Assembly (NCBI RefSeq): GCF_020497125.1
Contig: NC_059075.1
Coordinates: 31,222,003-31,286,002, forward strand
Direction of reading: 5' to 3'
Length of the DNA stretch: 64,000 nucleotides
From: Mauremys mutica
Taxonomy: Eukaryota; Chordata; Testudines; Geoemydidae
Position 1 is the first letter of the stretch, and every line of letters starts with the position of its first letter. Both the position numbers and the translations under genes were made by a program. This document shows, in pieces, positions 9,951-21,382 of this stretch. The notes under the pieces were generated by a model. That model made no database searches and was not told where the DNA came from. It saw only the letters and a program-made list of their open reading frames with translations.

Positions 9951-12213
9951 CATGCCCAGAAGGGATCATTTAGTCTGACCTCCTGTATAACACAGGCCAT
10001 AGAACCTTTCCAAAATAATTCCTGGAGTATATCTTTTAGAAAAACATCCAGTCTGGCAGTTTTTTAAATCAAGTGATGGAGAATTCACCATGACCAATTG
10101 TTCCAATGGCTAATTGCTCACTGTTAAAAATTTATACTTTATTTCCAGTCTGAATTTGTCTAGCTTCAGCTTCCAACCACTAGATCGTGTTATACCTTTC
10201 TCTGCTAGATTGAAGAGCCCGTTATTAAATATTTGTTCCCCAGGTAAGTACTTGTAAACTGTAATCAAGTCAATCCTTTAATCTCTGTTAAGATAGATTG
10301 AACGCCTTAAGTCTATTTATCACTGTAAGGCAGGTTTTCTAATCCTTTGATGATTTTTATGGGTTTTCTCTGAACCCTGTCCAATTTATCAACATCCTTT
10401 TTGAACTGTGGGCATGAGAACTGGACACAGTATTCCAGCAGCAGTGACACCAGTAAAATATATAGAGGTAAAATAACTTCTCTACTCCTACTCAAGATTG
10501 CCCTGTTTATTCATCTGAGGATTGCATTAGCTCTTTTTGTCACAGTGGGAGCTCATGTTCAGCTGAATGTCCACCATGACACCCAAATCTTTTTCAGAGT
10601 CACTGCTTCCTAGGGTAGAGTTCGCAATCTTGTAGGTATGGCCTATGTTCTTTGTTCCTAGGTGTATACATTTGCATTTATCTGTATTAAATGCATGATG
10701 TTTGCTTGCGCCCAGTTTAACAAGAGATCCAGATTGCTCTGAATATAAGAACGTCAATACTAGGTCAGACCAATAGTCCATCCAACCTGGTATCCTGTCT
10801 CTGGACAGTGGCCAATGCCAAGTGCTTCAGAGGGAATGAACAGAACAGATAATCATCAAGTGATCCATCCTGTTGCCCATTCCCAGCTTCTGGCAAACAG
10901 AGACTAGGGACACTTCGGAGCATGGTTTTGTATCCCTGCCCATTCTGGCTAATAGTCATTGATGGACCTGTCCTTCACGAATTTATCTAGGTTTTTTTTT
11001 TTAAACCCTATTATGGTCTTGGCCTTCACAACATCCTCTGGCAAAGAGTTCCACAGACTGACTGTGTGTTGTGTGAAGAAATACGCCTTTTGTTTTTTTT
11101 GTTAATCCTGATGCCTATGAATTTCACTTGGTGACCCCTAGTTCTTGTGTTATGTTACTTTCTCCATACCAGTCATGATTTTATAGACCTCATTTCATAT
11201 CCCCCATTAGTTACCTCTTTTTCCAAGATGAGCAGTCCCAGTCTTTTTAATCTCTCCTCATATGGAAGCTATTCCATACCCCTAATCATTTTTGTTGCCC
11301 TTTCCTGTACCGTTTCCAATTCCAATTTATCTTTTTTGAGATGTCATGCAGTATTCAAGATGTGGGCATACCATAGATTTATATAGAGGCAATATGATAT
11401 TTTCTGTCTTATTATCTATTCCTTTCATAATGATTCTGTTAGCTTTCTTGACTGCCACTGCACATTAAATGGGTGTTTTCAGAGAACTATCCCAAATGAC
11501 TCCAAGAGCTCTTTCTTGAGTGGTAACAGCTAATTTAGACTTCATCATTTTATATGTAGAGTTGGGACCTGTCTTCTCTATTTACCACACCAGTTTTTGT
11601 CAACTTGTAGTCCATAGAGCTAACTTAGTTATTTTATGCAGCAGTTATGCAAGAAACCTATGAGCATACATCCTTAAGATATTAGCTGAAGTAGTTAGCA
11701 TAAGGTTTTGAGGCCTGTGAGCTGTTGCATAAGTGAGTTACCCACCAGTACCCTGAGCTATTGGGGAACTGGGAATACTACATTTATTTGGGTTGGAACA
11801 TTTGTGTTTTTACTAATTATGCTAATAAAAGTATTTAAAGAGTTCTTTTGCCCTGAATGTGAGTGTTGTGACTGTGCATGTTGGGGTTCCCATCTGCATA
11901 TTGAATTTACTTCTGTTGTGCCTAATTCTGGGACTGTAACCCTTTAAACCTCAGAAATTTTACTAAGTAACTAATTGGAAATTCTTAATAATAAGTATCC
12001 ACTCAACAAATCAGGCAACAATCTGTAAACTTTATCATTTACGATTTTGTTTTCTTCTGGTCATTGATAAAAATGTTAACTACCATAGGGCCAGATACTG
12101 ATCTCTATGGCATCCCTCTGGAAGCAGACCTGTTCAATGATGATTCCCCATTTACAATTACATTTTTAGACCCTTCAGTTAGCCAGATTTTAATCCACTT
12201 AATATGTGGCATG
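9943..12213 (-). mobile_element. CR1 LINE, minus strand, interrupted
   Basis: The left edge (catagattccatgcccagaa) is the reverse complement of a CR1-type 3' end. Reading into the element, the minus strand encodes reverse transcriptase remnants. These include LEYCVQFSCPQFKKDVDKLD (10313-10495) and KCKCIHLGTKN...SEKDLGVMVD (10527-10781), the C-terminal phrases of CR1 ORF2. The element is split by another CR1 at about 10743-11620 and resumes near 12030 (the 'tcattgataaaaatgttaa' stretch). An LTR begins at 12214 and cuts it off. It is non-functional. Confidence 0.75.
10743..11620 (-). mobile_element. Second CR1-like LINE nested in the first
   Basis: The sequence switches abruptly at 10743 to a different, well-represented turtle CR1-like 3' region ('ataagaacgtcaatactagg', 'ggccaatgccaagtgcttc', 'cattgatggacctgtcct'). 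The outer element is continuous in content on either side. The right limit, near 11620, is approximate. No intact open frame remains. Confidence 0.55.
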
Positions 12214-12935
12214 TGTGACAGGTTGGATTACAGAACCCCCCTTGGGAGCTGCCAACTGGTGTGCCAAGACTACTTCTGCCCCTGCTTTCCCTGCCAGCTT
12301 GGGACCCCAGCACCCTGTCTTGCTGAGCCAGACACGCCCGACTGCTTCAGCACAGACCCAGGGTCTGAATTACTTGCCCCAAAGCTGCAGACTTAACTGA
12401 AAGCAGCTTACAGAAGTATTCTTGTCTTTAACACTTAGATGCCCAAATTCCAATGGGGTCTAAAACCCAGATAAATCCGTTTTACCCTGTATAAAGCTTA
12501 TACAGGGTAAACTCATAAATTATTTGCCCTCTATAACACTGATAGAGAGGTATGCACAGCTGTTTGTGCTCCCCCCTCCTGGTATTGATGCATACTCTGG
12601 GTTAATTAATAGGTAAAAAGTGATTTTATTAAATACAGAAAGTAGGATTCAAGTGGTTCCAAGTAGTAGCAGACAGAACAGAGTGAATTACTAAGTGAAA
12701 TAAAATAAAACACGCAAATCTAAGCCTAATACAGTAATACAATTGAGTACAGATAAAATCTCACCCTGAGAGATGTTTCAATACGTTTCTTTCACAGACT
12801 GGACGCCTTCCTAGTTTGGGCACAGTTTTTTCCCCTGGTACAGGCCTTGTTCCAGCTCAGGTGGTAGCTAGGGGATTCCTCATGAGGACTGCTTTCTCTT
12901 GTTTTCTTCAACCCACTTATATCTGACTTCTAACC
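12214..12935 (-). repeat. LTR fragment of an endogenous retroelement
   Basis: The left edge begins TGTGACAGG immediately at the interrupted CR1. The body, read on the minus strand, has a poly-A signal region ('gattttattaaat' near 12623 on the + strand), a TATA-like area, and the phrases of a common turtle LTR. The right end fades near 12935 with no counterpart terminus. I treat it as a truncated solo LTR. No retroviral genes are attached. Confidence 0.55.
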
Positions 12936-14742
12936 AGGAAAAATCTGAAGAGGTCGTATTTTAAAATCGCACCAATCTTATTTCTAGAAAAGCTGGTTTA
13001 GTTATAACACTGCTAAGAAATGGAATAGTTTTAAATCTCCTCTACAAGGTCTGTACGATTTAACTCGTATTTATGGTGCCTAACTTTACAAGGTAGAAGG
13101 ATACAAGAACACTTGCAGTACAGTTTTTAAAAACCTTCCTAAAACATTCTTAATTTTTGTTATGTAATATGTGGCATATTCAGAATGCATGATGATGTAA
13201 TATGGAGTGAAGGTTTTATTAGCATCTATTTAGGATGACGTGCATGATTCACTTGTAGCTTCGCCACTCATGAGTAACGTGGGCATTCCAATAAAATCTG
13301 TATGTCTCATTACTGTAATGTATTAATGAATAATCAAATATATCACTTACTTTCGTAGGCATGATGTGCCCTTAAACAGGTGTAAAAGACTTTTAATCCC
13401 TTAATTACTGGAAATGTTTTTTGAAAAATATTCAGGATTGGGTTACACCTTGTAGGTGTGTTGTTTGGGTATATAACAACAGTGGGGGACAGGTGGGCAG
13501 AGCAATCCAGGAGAAGCAGCCATGGAGTAATCCTGGAAAGGCACAACCTGGGGAGAGGAAGAGCAGTGAGATGTATGGAGTGCAGCAAGTGAGAGAAAGT
13601 AGGAGATGAGCAAGAGAATGTGGAGGAGTGTGTTTTTTTATTTTTTTAAACTCTACACCAAAATAAGCATTGTAGTGTCAGTAGGGACAGCAGCTAGTCC
13701 ATGGCTATCTTTGAAAGCAGTGGTGGGGGGTGGGGTGTAATATTCCATGATTACTTGGAGATGAGTTCTGGCATACTGTTATGTTCTATTCAGTATTGTT
13801 TCAGATTCATTTTAAGAGGCAAAAGCAAAGAGGGCCAGAGTTTTGCCTGAAGTGTTTGGTGGTATAGTTTTTAGTGATAACTTATTATTGGGATAAGAAT
13901 ACCCTGCATAAGTGGCTTAACTATATATATATATATATATATATCTCCTTTTTAGTGTTTTTGTCAGCACAGCTGAATAACACTTAAACTGCATCTGCTT
14001 ATGGGTATCAGATTGTAATTGCTCTTCTCCAATATAGAAAAAATTTCTTTTCTCTCAAGCTCATTATTGGCAGATATTTTGAGAATGTGTGCCCATATTA
14101 AGGAGTGAGGATTAGCTATCCTCACTGTTAAAAATATTTTGCAGCTGTTTTGGGTCTAGACTTATAAAAATAAATTCTGGACTATAATTGTGGAGAGGAT
14201 GCAAGTACTAATATACTGCCTTTTGCTATAATGGTTTGAGAAGAATTATTCTCTTACATAATGTTATAGAAAACAGGAATATTTGGAATTCATCAAAGAA
14301 TATTACCATAAGAACTTAAAAATGCTTCTGCAACAGAATAGTTATGGATTTACTAATACTACTGACGATCCATCCTGTCTTTTGGTTGAGACAAACTATT
14401 TCAGAAATGATCAACTTTTCTGAGATGTGCTGGTGAGGAAGAGAAACTGGGTTCCTGATATAGCTGAGCTTTTAACTTGATTTTTGCATTTCTGGGAGAT
14501 GTCTGCAATGAGTACTTGAGTGGCTTAACCAAGTAAATGAATAAATGAAGTTAAGGTCTTGATCTTACAAACATTTAGGCATATCATTTTATTCATGTAA
14601 GCAATCCCATCAAGATAGTTTCTGATGGTTAGCTCAATAAAGGATATTACAGATTTCTAAAAACTGCATAGACTGAATTGCCACATTGTCCTTTGCTACC
14701 TCATAATGATAGCTTCTTTGTTTCTCTTACTGTGCAGATAGT
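12936..14742. other. Unassigned AT-rich intron with TA microsatellite
   Basis: I recognise no gene or transposon family here. A (TA)n tract of about 25 bp lies at 13921-13945. Small open frames (13343-13609) carry no domain. Confidence 0.45.
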
Positions 14743-15090
14743 TTTTCTTCTTCGGGTGATTGCACATGTGCATTCCACTTTAAGTGCGCACTGCCCTGAG
14801 CACAGTTTCTGGAAACTTTTCCATCAGTGGTACCCATTGGGGCAGCTCTAATGCCCTCTGCAGCCTTGCACCTATTGCACTGGTATAAAGCGCCCAGCCG
14901 ACCCCACGTCTCCTCAGTTCCTTCTAATAGCCCGTAACGGTTGCTAGAACTGCTATCCTTGCTTTGGCAAGCTCTCTGTGGTATTTTTTTCTTATCTGTA
15001 CATAGTTATTTGTAGTCAGTTTTAGCTCGTTTTAGTTAAGTTCTGTCATTTTGTGTGTTAATGGAGTTTTTGTCTGTTCTCTGGTGCCAA

Positions 15091-15510
15091 GGCATGCCTC
15101 AGTCACTGGACTTTAAGCCCTGCGCCTCTTGCAACAAAGCTATGCACCTGGGCAACCCGCATTCAAGCTGCCTGAAGTGCCTGGAAGAAGCTGACATTGG
15201 GGACTGTTGTCAGCAGTTTTTCCGTAGTGGAGTAGTTTTTAGGATTTTAAGGATTTGTGGATGCCGTTTTCCCGATCTCCCATCCCCCTTCCCCCAGCAC
15301 CCATGCTTGGGTTCAAGATCTGTTCCTCTTGGCCTCATTCATTCTTGGTTAGCAACAAGCACCAAAACTGCCTTTACTGCTTGGGGGAAGCCCATGTCGC
15401 ATCCAGGTGCAGTATCTGCCTCATTTTCCCAAGCTATACCTGGGAAGGCTCTCCACCTCAAGAAGCACCTCATGGAGATTGCCATGAGGCCGCAGTCAGA
15501 TCCAGACTGA
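15091..15510 (+). pseudogene. DIRS copy A gag N-terminal region, duplicated
   Basis: The translation begins MPQSLDFKPCASCNKAMHLG, followed by SCLKCLEEADIGDCC. This is the CxxC-x12-CxxC-x(8-9)-C arrangement also present in copies B and D. After a leader-like stretch, a second, different-frame copy of the same region follows at 15320-15450 (CLYCLGEAHVASRCSICLIF). Copy A therefore carries two gag beginnings in tandem, which suggests a composite of two 5' ends. Gag of DIRS elements is poorly characterised; a zinc-binding role is inferred from the cysteine spacing. Confidence 0.65.
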
Positions 15511-16559
15511 AAAACACCCCCAGTTTGGGCCTGTGGACTCGGGGAGCACACCTCCTACTGTGAAGCCCCAGTCCGGTTCCACTGGTACTAGTGCCACAGA
15601 CCCCAAGCATGACAGTAAATCTTCCTCAAGGCCCAAGAAGAACGTTGTACCCTTCATGAGCTCCAGCCATGGAGAAGCAGCACATTCCAAGGCTCTCACA
15701 CACACAACAAGAAGTTGCACAGGACACGGGGCCTACTGGTCCCGGTCACTGAGCAGTGTACCCTTTCCGGATCCACACCACCAAAATCAAGGGACTTTTG
15801 GTTCTGAGACAGTCCTCTGCTCCAGTTCTGGCTCTGGTTCCAACTTTGGAACATGTACTGCTGATGCTGGGGAGGCTTGAATTGGCTCCCGGGCCTCATA
15901 AACACTTTGCCCTGGAAAAGGTGAGGTCTCCATCTCCTGGTGCACTCACCTTCTAAAAGAGGCTGCTCTCCTAACTTGGACTTATCTCTTTCAGGTCATG
16001 TTCCTGATCGTTTCTCTGTGGCTTACATGGTTCTGCCAGCACTGCTGTTCAAGCAGGGCTCTGACTTCTCAGCATGGGAGGACTCGGATGGAACGCAGAG
16101 TCCACCCCCTCATACTATTGGCATGACTTCCTGAAGATACTGCCAGCTCAGTGGCAATACCTTCCCTTTCTCGGCACAGGAGTCGTTAGTACATAGCTCC
16201 ATGGGGCCCCCCACAACAACTGCTGTTTGGCCATACTGGGGGTCTTGGGCACAATATCCACCTTTTCAACCTTCCCGATCCACCCAAGAGGAGTCTCCCA
16301 TCACACCACTCCACCTTTCATCAAGTAGATGTTCAAAACCAGGACTGGAGGATGCACCGATTAGCCTGACTCTGATACTACTCCCAGAACCAGAGTGTTT
16401 CCCCTCATTGTCTCTGTATCCAGCAGTGTCGTCTACTCCTTCATCCCCTCTGGATGACTGGATCTGGTGGTAAAGAGTAGCTGATGCCCTCCACTGGAGA
16501 AAGTACAGGACAGCCTACATCAGTTACTTGATACCTTCCATCCATCAGTACTGGCCAGG

Positions 16560-17130
16560 GTGGTGCTACCAATGAACAGTGCCATTTTCCAGCTGTCCCA
16601 AACTGTCTGTCAATCTCAGGCCACTTATGTTCCCACCCCAAACGGGGTGGACAAGAAGTATTATGTAGTGGCAAAGAGGGTTGAGTTTCTGTTTTCTCAC
16701 CCTCCACTGAATTCTCTGGTTATACAAGCAGCAACAGAACTGGCCAGGCAGCAACATCCACATTCTACTCCAGTAGACGAGGGTACGAGATTGGACTTCC
16801 TAGGTAGTAAGGTCTCTTTTTTTTTGGCCAGCCTTCAGTTTTGGATCTCCAATTACCTGGCGTTATTAGCTAAATATGACTCTCTAAATTACAACCAGTT
16901 AGCAGATATTGCGGACAAGCTTCCCCAGCAGGATCATGCCTGCCTCCAGACTGTCTTAGAGGAGGGCAAGCTGGGTGCCAGGACAACGCTCCAGGCTGCT
17001 GTGATTCAGCAGACACATCTTTGTGCACTGTGGCCACCGGCATCATCATGCAGAGGAAATCCTGGTTGTACTCTTCTGGTTCCCCCAGGGAAGAGCAGAA
17101 TACCATTGAAGATCTCCCTTTCAGTGAATC
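16560..17130 (+). pseudogene. DIRS copy A capsid-like region
   Basis: The frame starting at 16560 contains KYYVVAKRVEFLFSHPPLNS, equivalent to KYTVPSKGYEYLYVHPHPCS of copy B. It then reads RLDFLGSKVSFFLASLQFWI and LEEGKLGARTTLQAAV, equivalent to LEEGKKVARTSLQASL. The match to B and D in order and spacing identifies it as the second part of gag. It loses frame near 17040. Downstream (17140-17480) only a proline-rich tail-like sequence is visible. Confidence 0.7.
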
Positions 17131-17629
17131 TCACCTTTTCAGCTAGAACCCCAACAAGTCCCTACACTCCCTCAACGACTCCAGAGCCACTCTGTGATCA
17201 CTGGGTATCTGTACACCTGCACCCAAGCGCAAGTTCTACTACCCGCCTCCTGCACAACAGTTCAGAGTTCCTCAATTCTTTCATCAGCAATCATAGGAGC
17301 CTCCTCGTAAGCATCAGAAGACCCAGTGGTCCTGTCCACCTGGTCAGTCTGTACAGCCTTTGACACCACACACTCAGCCTTTGCATAAGCGATTAATTCT
17401 CAGTGAATTTAGAGAACCATCAACTTCCTTGGATCCTACCATACTTATGACCCACCTCTTCTTTGGGGGAAGCCTAGCACTCTTTCTGCCAGCTTGAAGT
17501 GTGATAATAATGGACAGGTGGGTCTTGGATGTCACTCGACATGGCTATATGATTGAGATCACGATGCTACCTCATCCACATGTCCCATCCCGATCCTGCC
17601 TCTGGGACCACTTTCATGACTGTATTCTT

Positions 17630-17797
17630 GCCCTAAAGGTGGACTCCTTACTGCAAAAGGGAACAATAGAGGCTGTTCCTATTGCCTTGCAAGACACAGG
17701 GTTCTAGTCCACATATTTCCTGGTACTCAAGAAGAAGAGAGGATGGAGACCAATCTTAGATCTCTGTCTCAACCGCTTCATATGTAAACCAAAGTTC
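17630..17797 (+). pseudogene. DIRS copy A reverse transcriptase, 5' part
   Basis: The translation gives VDSLLQKGTIEAVP, a STYFLVLKKKRGWRPILDL stretch and CLNRFICKPKF. These are the start of the DIRS reverse transcriptase (fingers, with the RPILDL motif). A stop replaces the residue before STYF. The frame is abruptly replaced by the terminal repeat of copy B. The continuation is at 25925-26270. Confidence 0.75.
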
Positions 17798-17960
17798 TTC
17801 CAATTAGGGGTGTGTGCACTGCGTGCATGTTCGTCGGAAGATTTTTACCCTAGCAACACTCGGTGGGTCGGCTGAGGTGCCCCCTGGAACGGCACCACTT
17901 TGGTGCCGGATATATACCCCTGCTGCCCCCCTCAGTTCCTTCTTACCGCCTGTGACGGTC
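17798..17960 (+). repeat. Left inverted terminal repeat of DIRS B
   Basis: About 160 bp running from TTCCAATTAGGGG through 'gtcggaagatttttacccta' to 'ctcagttccttct'. It matches the reverse complement of 24510-24678 with few differences. A TATA-like 'ggatatatacc' at 17908 could be promoter related. Inverted terminal repeats are typical of DIRS1-like elements. Confidence 0.85.
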
Positions 17961-18154
17961 ATTGGAACTGTGGAGCGCAGCATAGCTGATCTCCACCTCC
18001 CTAGCTTTCCTCGTGTTTTCTCTACAGGTAGTTGTAGATAGTTGAATAGTTTTACAATTATAGTTAGTTATTAGTGTTTTGTATATAGATAGTGTATATA
18101 GTATTTGGAGGGATCGGGGATCATCCCCCTTCCTCCACCCTGGTACCAGGGCCC

Positions 18155-19225
18155 ATGCCCAGGTCACCGGGTTTCAAACCATGCTCGGCGTGTCTCAAGC
18201 CGATGCCGACGGGAGATCGCCACGACTCCTGTCTGAAGTGCCTCGGGGAATCCCATCTACCTGATAAGTGCCGCATTTGCAAGGCTTTTAAGCCTAGAAC
18301 GAAGAAGGAGCGGGACTTTCATTTGAAGCAGCTCCTAATGGAGGCGGCACTTAGCCCGGCGTCCTCAGTACCGAGCACGGAGCAGACTCCTTCGGTTCGA
18401 AACGCTCCTTCGGCACCGGAACGATCCGGCACCGCTAAAGAACCTCAGCACCGACCTTCTCTGGCACCGATAACATCATGGCACCATTCGCTGTCTCTGC
18501 GGCCTAGGAAGCAGCACAAACCACCTGCTGCTTCGGCACCGCCCGTGCCACCACCGGAGCAACAGCCCAGACTGGATCGCCCTACCAAGGCATCTACTGC
18601 GGCTACACAGGCTTCGGCACTGTTGATTCCGGCTCCACAAGGGCCGTCGAGTCCGGTGCTCCAAAGCTCCCCAGTGCGCACCGTGGTTGAGCTTGGTCTC
18701 CCGTCCACTCCGGAGACCTTCTCCACCGCCCGCGACCTGATCGTGCTAACGGAACCTGGACCACCTCAGCCCCCGGCACTGCCGGTGCGGGCAATTCAGT
18801 CAATAGGTAAGCCTGCCTTGATGAGGCCTGCCTCCGTGGGAGTGACTGATAAACATCGGTCCTGATCTCGGTCCCGCCGACAGTCCCGATCCCACCGACG
18901 GTCCTGGCGCCGCTCGCAGTCCCGTCACCGCTCTCCATCGCGGCACCGGTCGTACTCTCGGCACTGCTCTACCTCCCATACACCCGCCCAGTACGGTCGG
19001 TACTGATCCCGGCACTGGTCATCTCAGAGCCGATCTCGATGCCGCAGTTCATTGTCAGGATCCAGGTCGGCCTCCCGGCACCGCTATAGTCGTTGGTCCC
19101 GGTCTCAATCGCGGTACCGCCGAAGATCCCGGCATCGGTCTCCTGTTCCAACCCGCGACTTAACAGTTTGGGACGGCGCAGCCTCTCAGGGACGCTTGTC
19201 CCCCCCCTTGGCCTTCGAGGCACAA
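18155..19225 (+). pseudogene. DIRS B gag, cysteine motif and SR-rich region
   Basis: I chose the ATG at 18155 because it opens MPRSPGFKPCSACLK, aligning with MPQSLDFKPCASCNK of copy A; the frame is open further upstream only from a GTG. Residues about 10-45 carry CSAC-x12-CLKC-x9-CRIC, then a basic stretch (KPRTKKERDFHLKQLLMEA). Next is a long Pro/Ser/Ala-rich region. A TGA at 18863 stops the frame. The same frame then continues with an SR-dipeptide-rich tract (18866-19145), interrupted again by TGA near 19002. Gag would coat the element RNA; SR repeats suggest RNA or splicing-factor interaction, which is inference. Confidence 0.7.
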
Positions 19226-19591
19226 TTCGTCATCTTCTCAGGCGAGGAGCGGCTACTATGTCCAAGGTCGTGACACAGAGGGCGCTAGTCAGACCTACGT
19301 TGAGAGTCAAGATCCGGATCAGGGACCACCACAATGGTCCTTCTGGACACCTTGGGCATACCATCAAGCCCAAGGTGCCCCCTCAGGTGCCTCCCGGTCA
19401 GCCCATTCTGACCATCGCATTCCTGAGGCCACCGTTAGCCGTCGTCCTCCTATGGACACAGATGACACTGTTGTCCCACCAACCGACACTCAGGCCCCGG
19501 CTGTACCTGACCCCGAACACCAGGACCCACAATACAGGAGCTTCCTCAGGATCACCTGGTTCCTGGTCTTTCCTCCTCGCCAGATGAGGCA

Positions 19592-20586
19592 GTGGCAGGC
19601 ACATCCTCCTCTGGTCCTCCACCAATAGATCTGCGAGCTCACCAAAATCTCCTGCGTAGGGTGGCGCAGAATATGAACCTCCAGGTGGAGGAGGTTCCAG
19701 AAATAGAGGACCCGGTGGTTGACATTTTGTCGGCAGATACACCTACCAGGGTTGCCCTGCCATTTATCAGGACCATTCAGGCGAATGCGGATACGATCTG
19801 GCAGTCCCCAGCATCTATTCCTCCCATGGCCAGAGGGGTGGAGAGGAAATATACGGTGCCATCCAAGGGCTATGAATATCTGTATGTACACCCTCACCCT
19901 TGCTCCTTGGTCGTACAGTCGGTTAATGAGAGAGAGTGGCATGGCCAGCAAGCTCCTGCCCCAAGTCCAGGGAAGCCAGGCCCCTGGACTTATTCGGTCG
20001 TAAGATCTACTTAGCAGGGGGCCTTCAACTTAGGGTAGCTAATCAACAAGCTCTCCTAAGCTGTTATAATTATAACACGTGGACCTCCATGGGGAAGTTT
20101 AAAGAACTTGTTCCCCAAGAGTTCCGACAGGAGTTTGCGGCCTTACTAGAAGAAGGCAAAAAGGTGGCAAGGACTTCCCTTCAGGCGTCCTTGGATGCGG
20201 CGGACTCTGCAGCCAGAACTCTAGCCTCTGGAGTGGCCATGCGGCGCATCTCCTGGCTTCAGGTGTCCGGCCTTCCGCCTGAGTTTCAGCAAACGATTCA
20301 AGACTTGCCCTTCGAAGGCCAGGGCTTATTCTCGGTCAAAACTGATCCCAGGCTCCAAAGCCTAAAAGATAACCGAGTGATCATGCACTCGCTGGGGATG
20401 CACATCCCAGTAACCCAGCGCAGACCCTTCTGCCCCCAGTCTCAACGCACCTATCCTAATCCTCGGCCATGGCAGGACTTCACTAGAAGACGTGGCTGGG
20501 GTAACCGTAGGAGGCAATCTGGTCCCCAAGGGGGTCAGAATTGGGGCCCCCCAAAACCACCGGCGGGGCCCATACAAAAATTTTGA
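19592..20586 (+). pseudogene. DIRS B capsid-like region of gag
   Basis: The first frame (19592-20014) reads DLRAHQNLLRRVAQNMNLQV and RKYTVPSKGYEYLYVHPH. A frameshift near 19970 moves the reading to a second frame. That frame contains LDLFGRKIYLAGGLQLRVAN, LLEEGKKVARTSLQAS, DSAARTLASGVAMRRISWL and LPFEGQGLFSVKTD, ending in a basic tail at 20586. The same ordered blocks occur in copies A, D, E and H. I infer a capsid function from position between the cysteine-rich region and RT. Confidence 0.7.
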
Positions 20587-20816
20587 AGATACGTTCGAGG
20601 ACGGAGCACCAGTTTCTTTCCCGGATCCTTCTCCACCCTTCCGCAACCGCCTTTCCTATTTCCTCCCTGCGTGGTCCCGCCTGACCTCAGATCGTTGGGT
20701 CCTGCGCACGGTGGAATTGGGTACCAATTTCAGTTTTTGCGCCCCCTTCCCACCCTCCCTCCCCGTCCCTCTTCAGGGACTCCTCTCACGAGCAATTCCT
20801 CCTACAGGAGGTACAG

Positions 20817-21382
20817 ATGCTCCTGGATATCGGAGCAATAGAAGAGGTCCCGAAGGACCTGAGGGGCAAGGGGTTTTACTCCCGCTACTTCCTAATTCCC
20901 AAGGCAAAGGGGGATCTAAGGCCCATCCTGGACCTGCGTGGACTCAACAAATTCATGGTCAAGTTGAAGTTCCGCATGGTATCCTTGGGAACCATTATCC
21001 CTTCCCTGGATCCAGGAGATTGGTATGCCGCCCTCGATATGAAGGATGCGTACTTCCACATAGCGATTTACCCACCGTACAGACGATACCTTCGCTTTGT
21101 GGTCAACCAGCAGCACTTTCAATTTGCGGTCCTTCCATTCGGTCTCTCCACAGCACCAAGAGTATTTACAAAATGTATGGCTGTCGTCGCGGCCTCAGTC
21201 CGTCGACGTCGTATACAAGTCTTCCCGTACCTTGACGATTGGCTCGTTCGAGGCTCCTCTGAGACGCAAGTGTGGTATCATGTGCATCTCGTTAGAGAAC
21301 TGTTCAGGCAACTCAGCCTTATGCTCAACATCGAAAAGTCACTCTGGTACCCACACAGAGGACAGACTTCATTGGAGCGATC
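20817..21382 (+). pseudogene. DIRS B reverse transcriptase
   Basis: The frame opens with LLDIGAIEEVP. It runs through FYSRYFLIPKAKGDLRPILD, FRMVSLGTIIPSLDPGDWYA, LDMKDAYFHIAI (first catalytic Asp), LPFGLSTAPRVFTKCM and FPYLDDWLV at 21222-21245 (YxDD active site). The frame is lost after LNIEKS near 21345 and the homologous continuation moves to the RNase H frame at 21383. DIRS RT is related to that of LTR retrotransposons. Catalytic residues are intact but the protein is frameshifted. Confidence 0.85.

Noticed and set aside
12064..12396. 110-codon + strand frame
   Set aside because: Spans the CR1-LTR junction at 12214, so it is not a single ancestral frame.
18445..18938. Minus strand open frames over DIRS gag
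   Set aside because: Gly/Ser/Arg-rich complements of the real proline/serine-rich gag frame.
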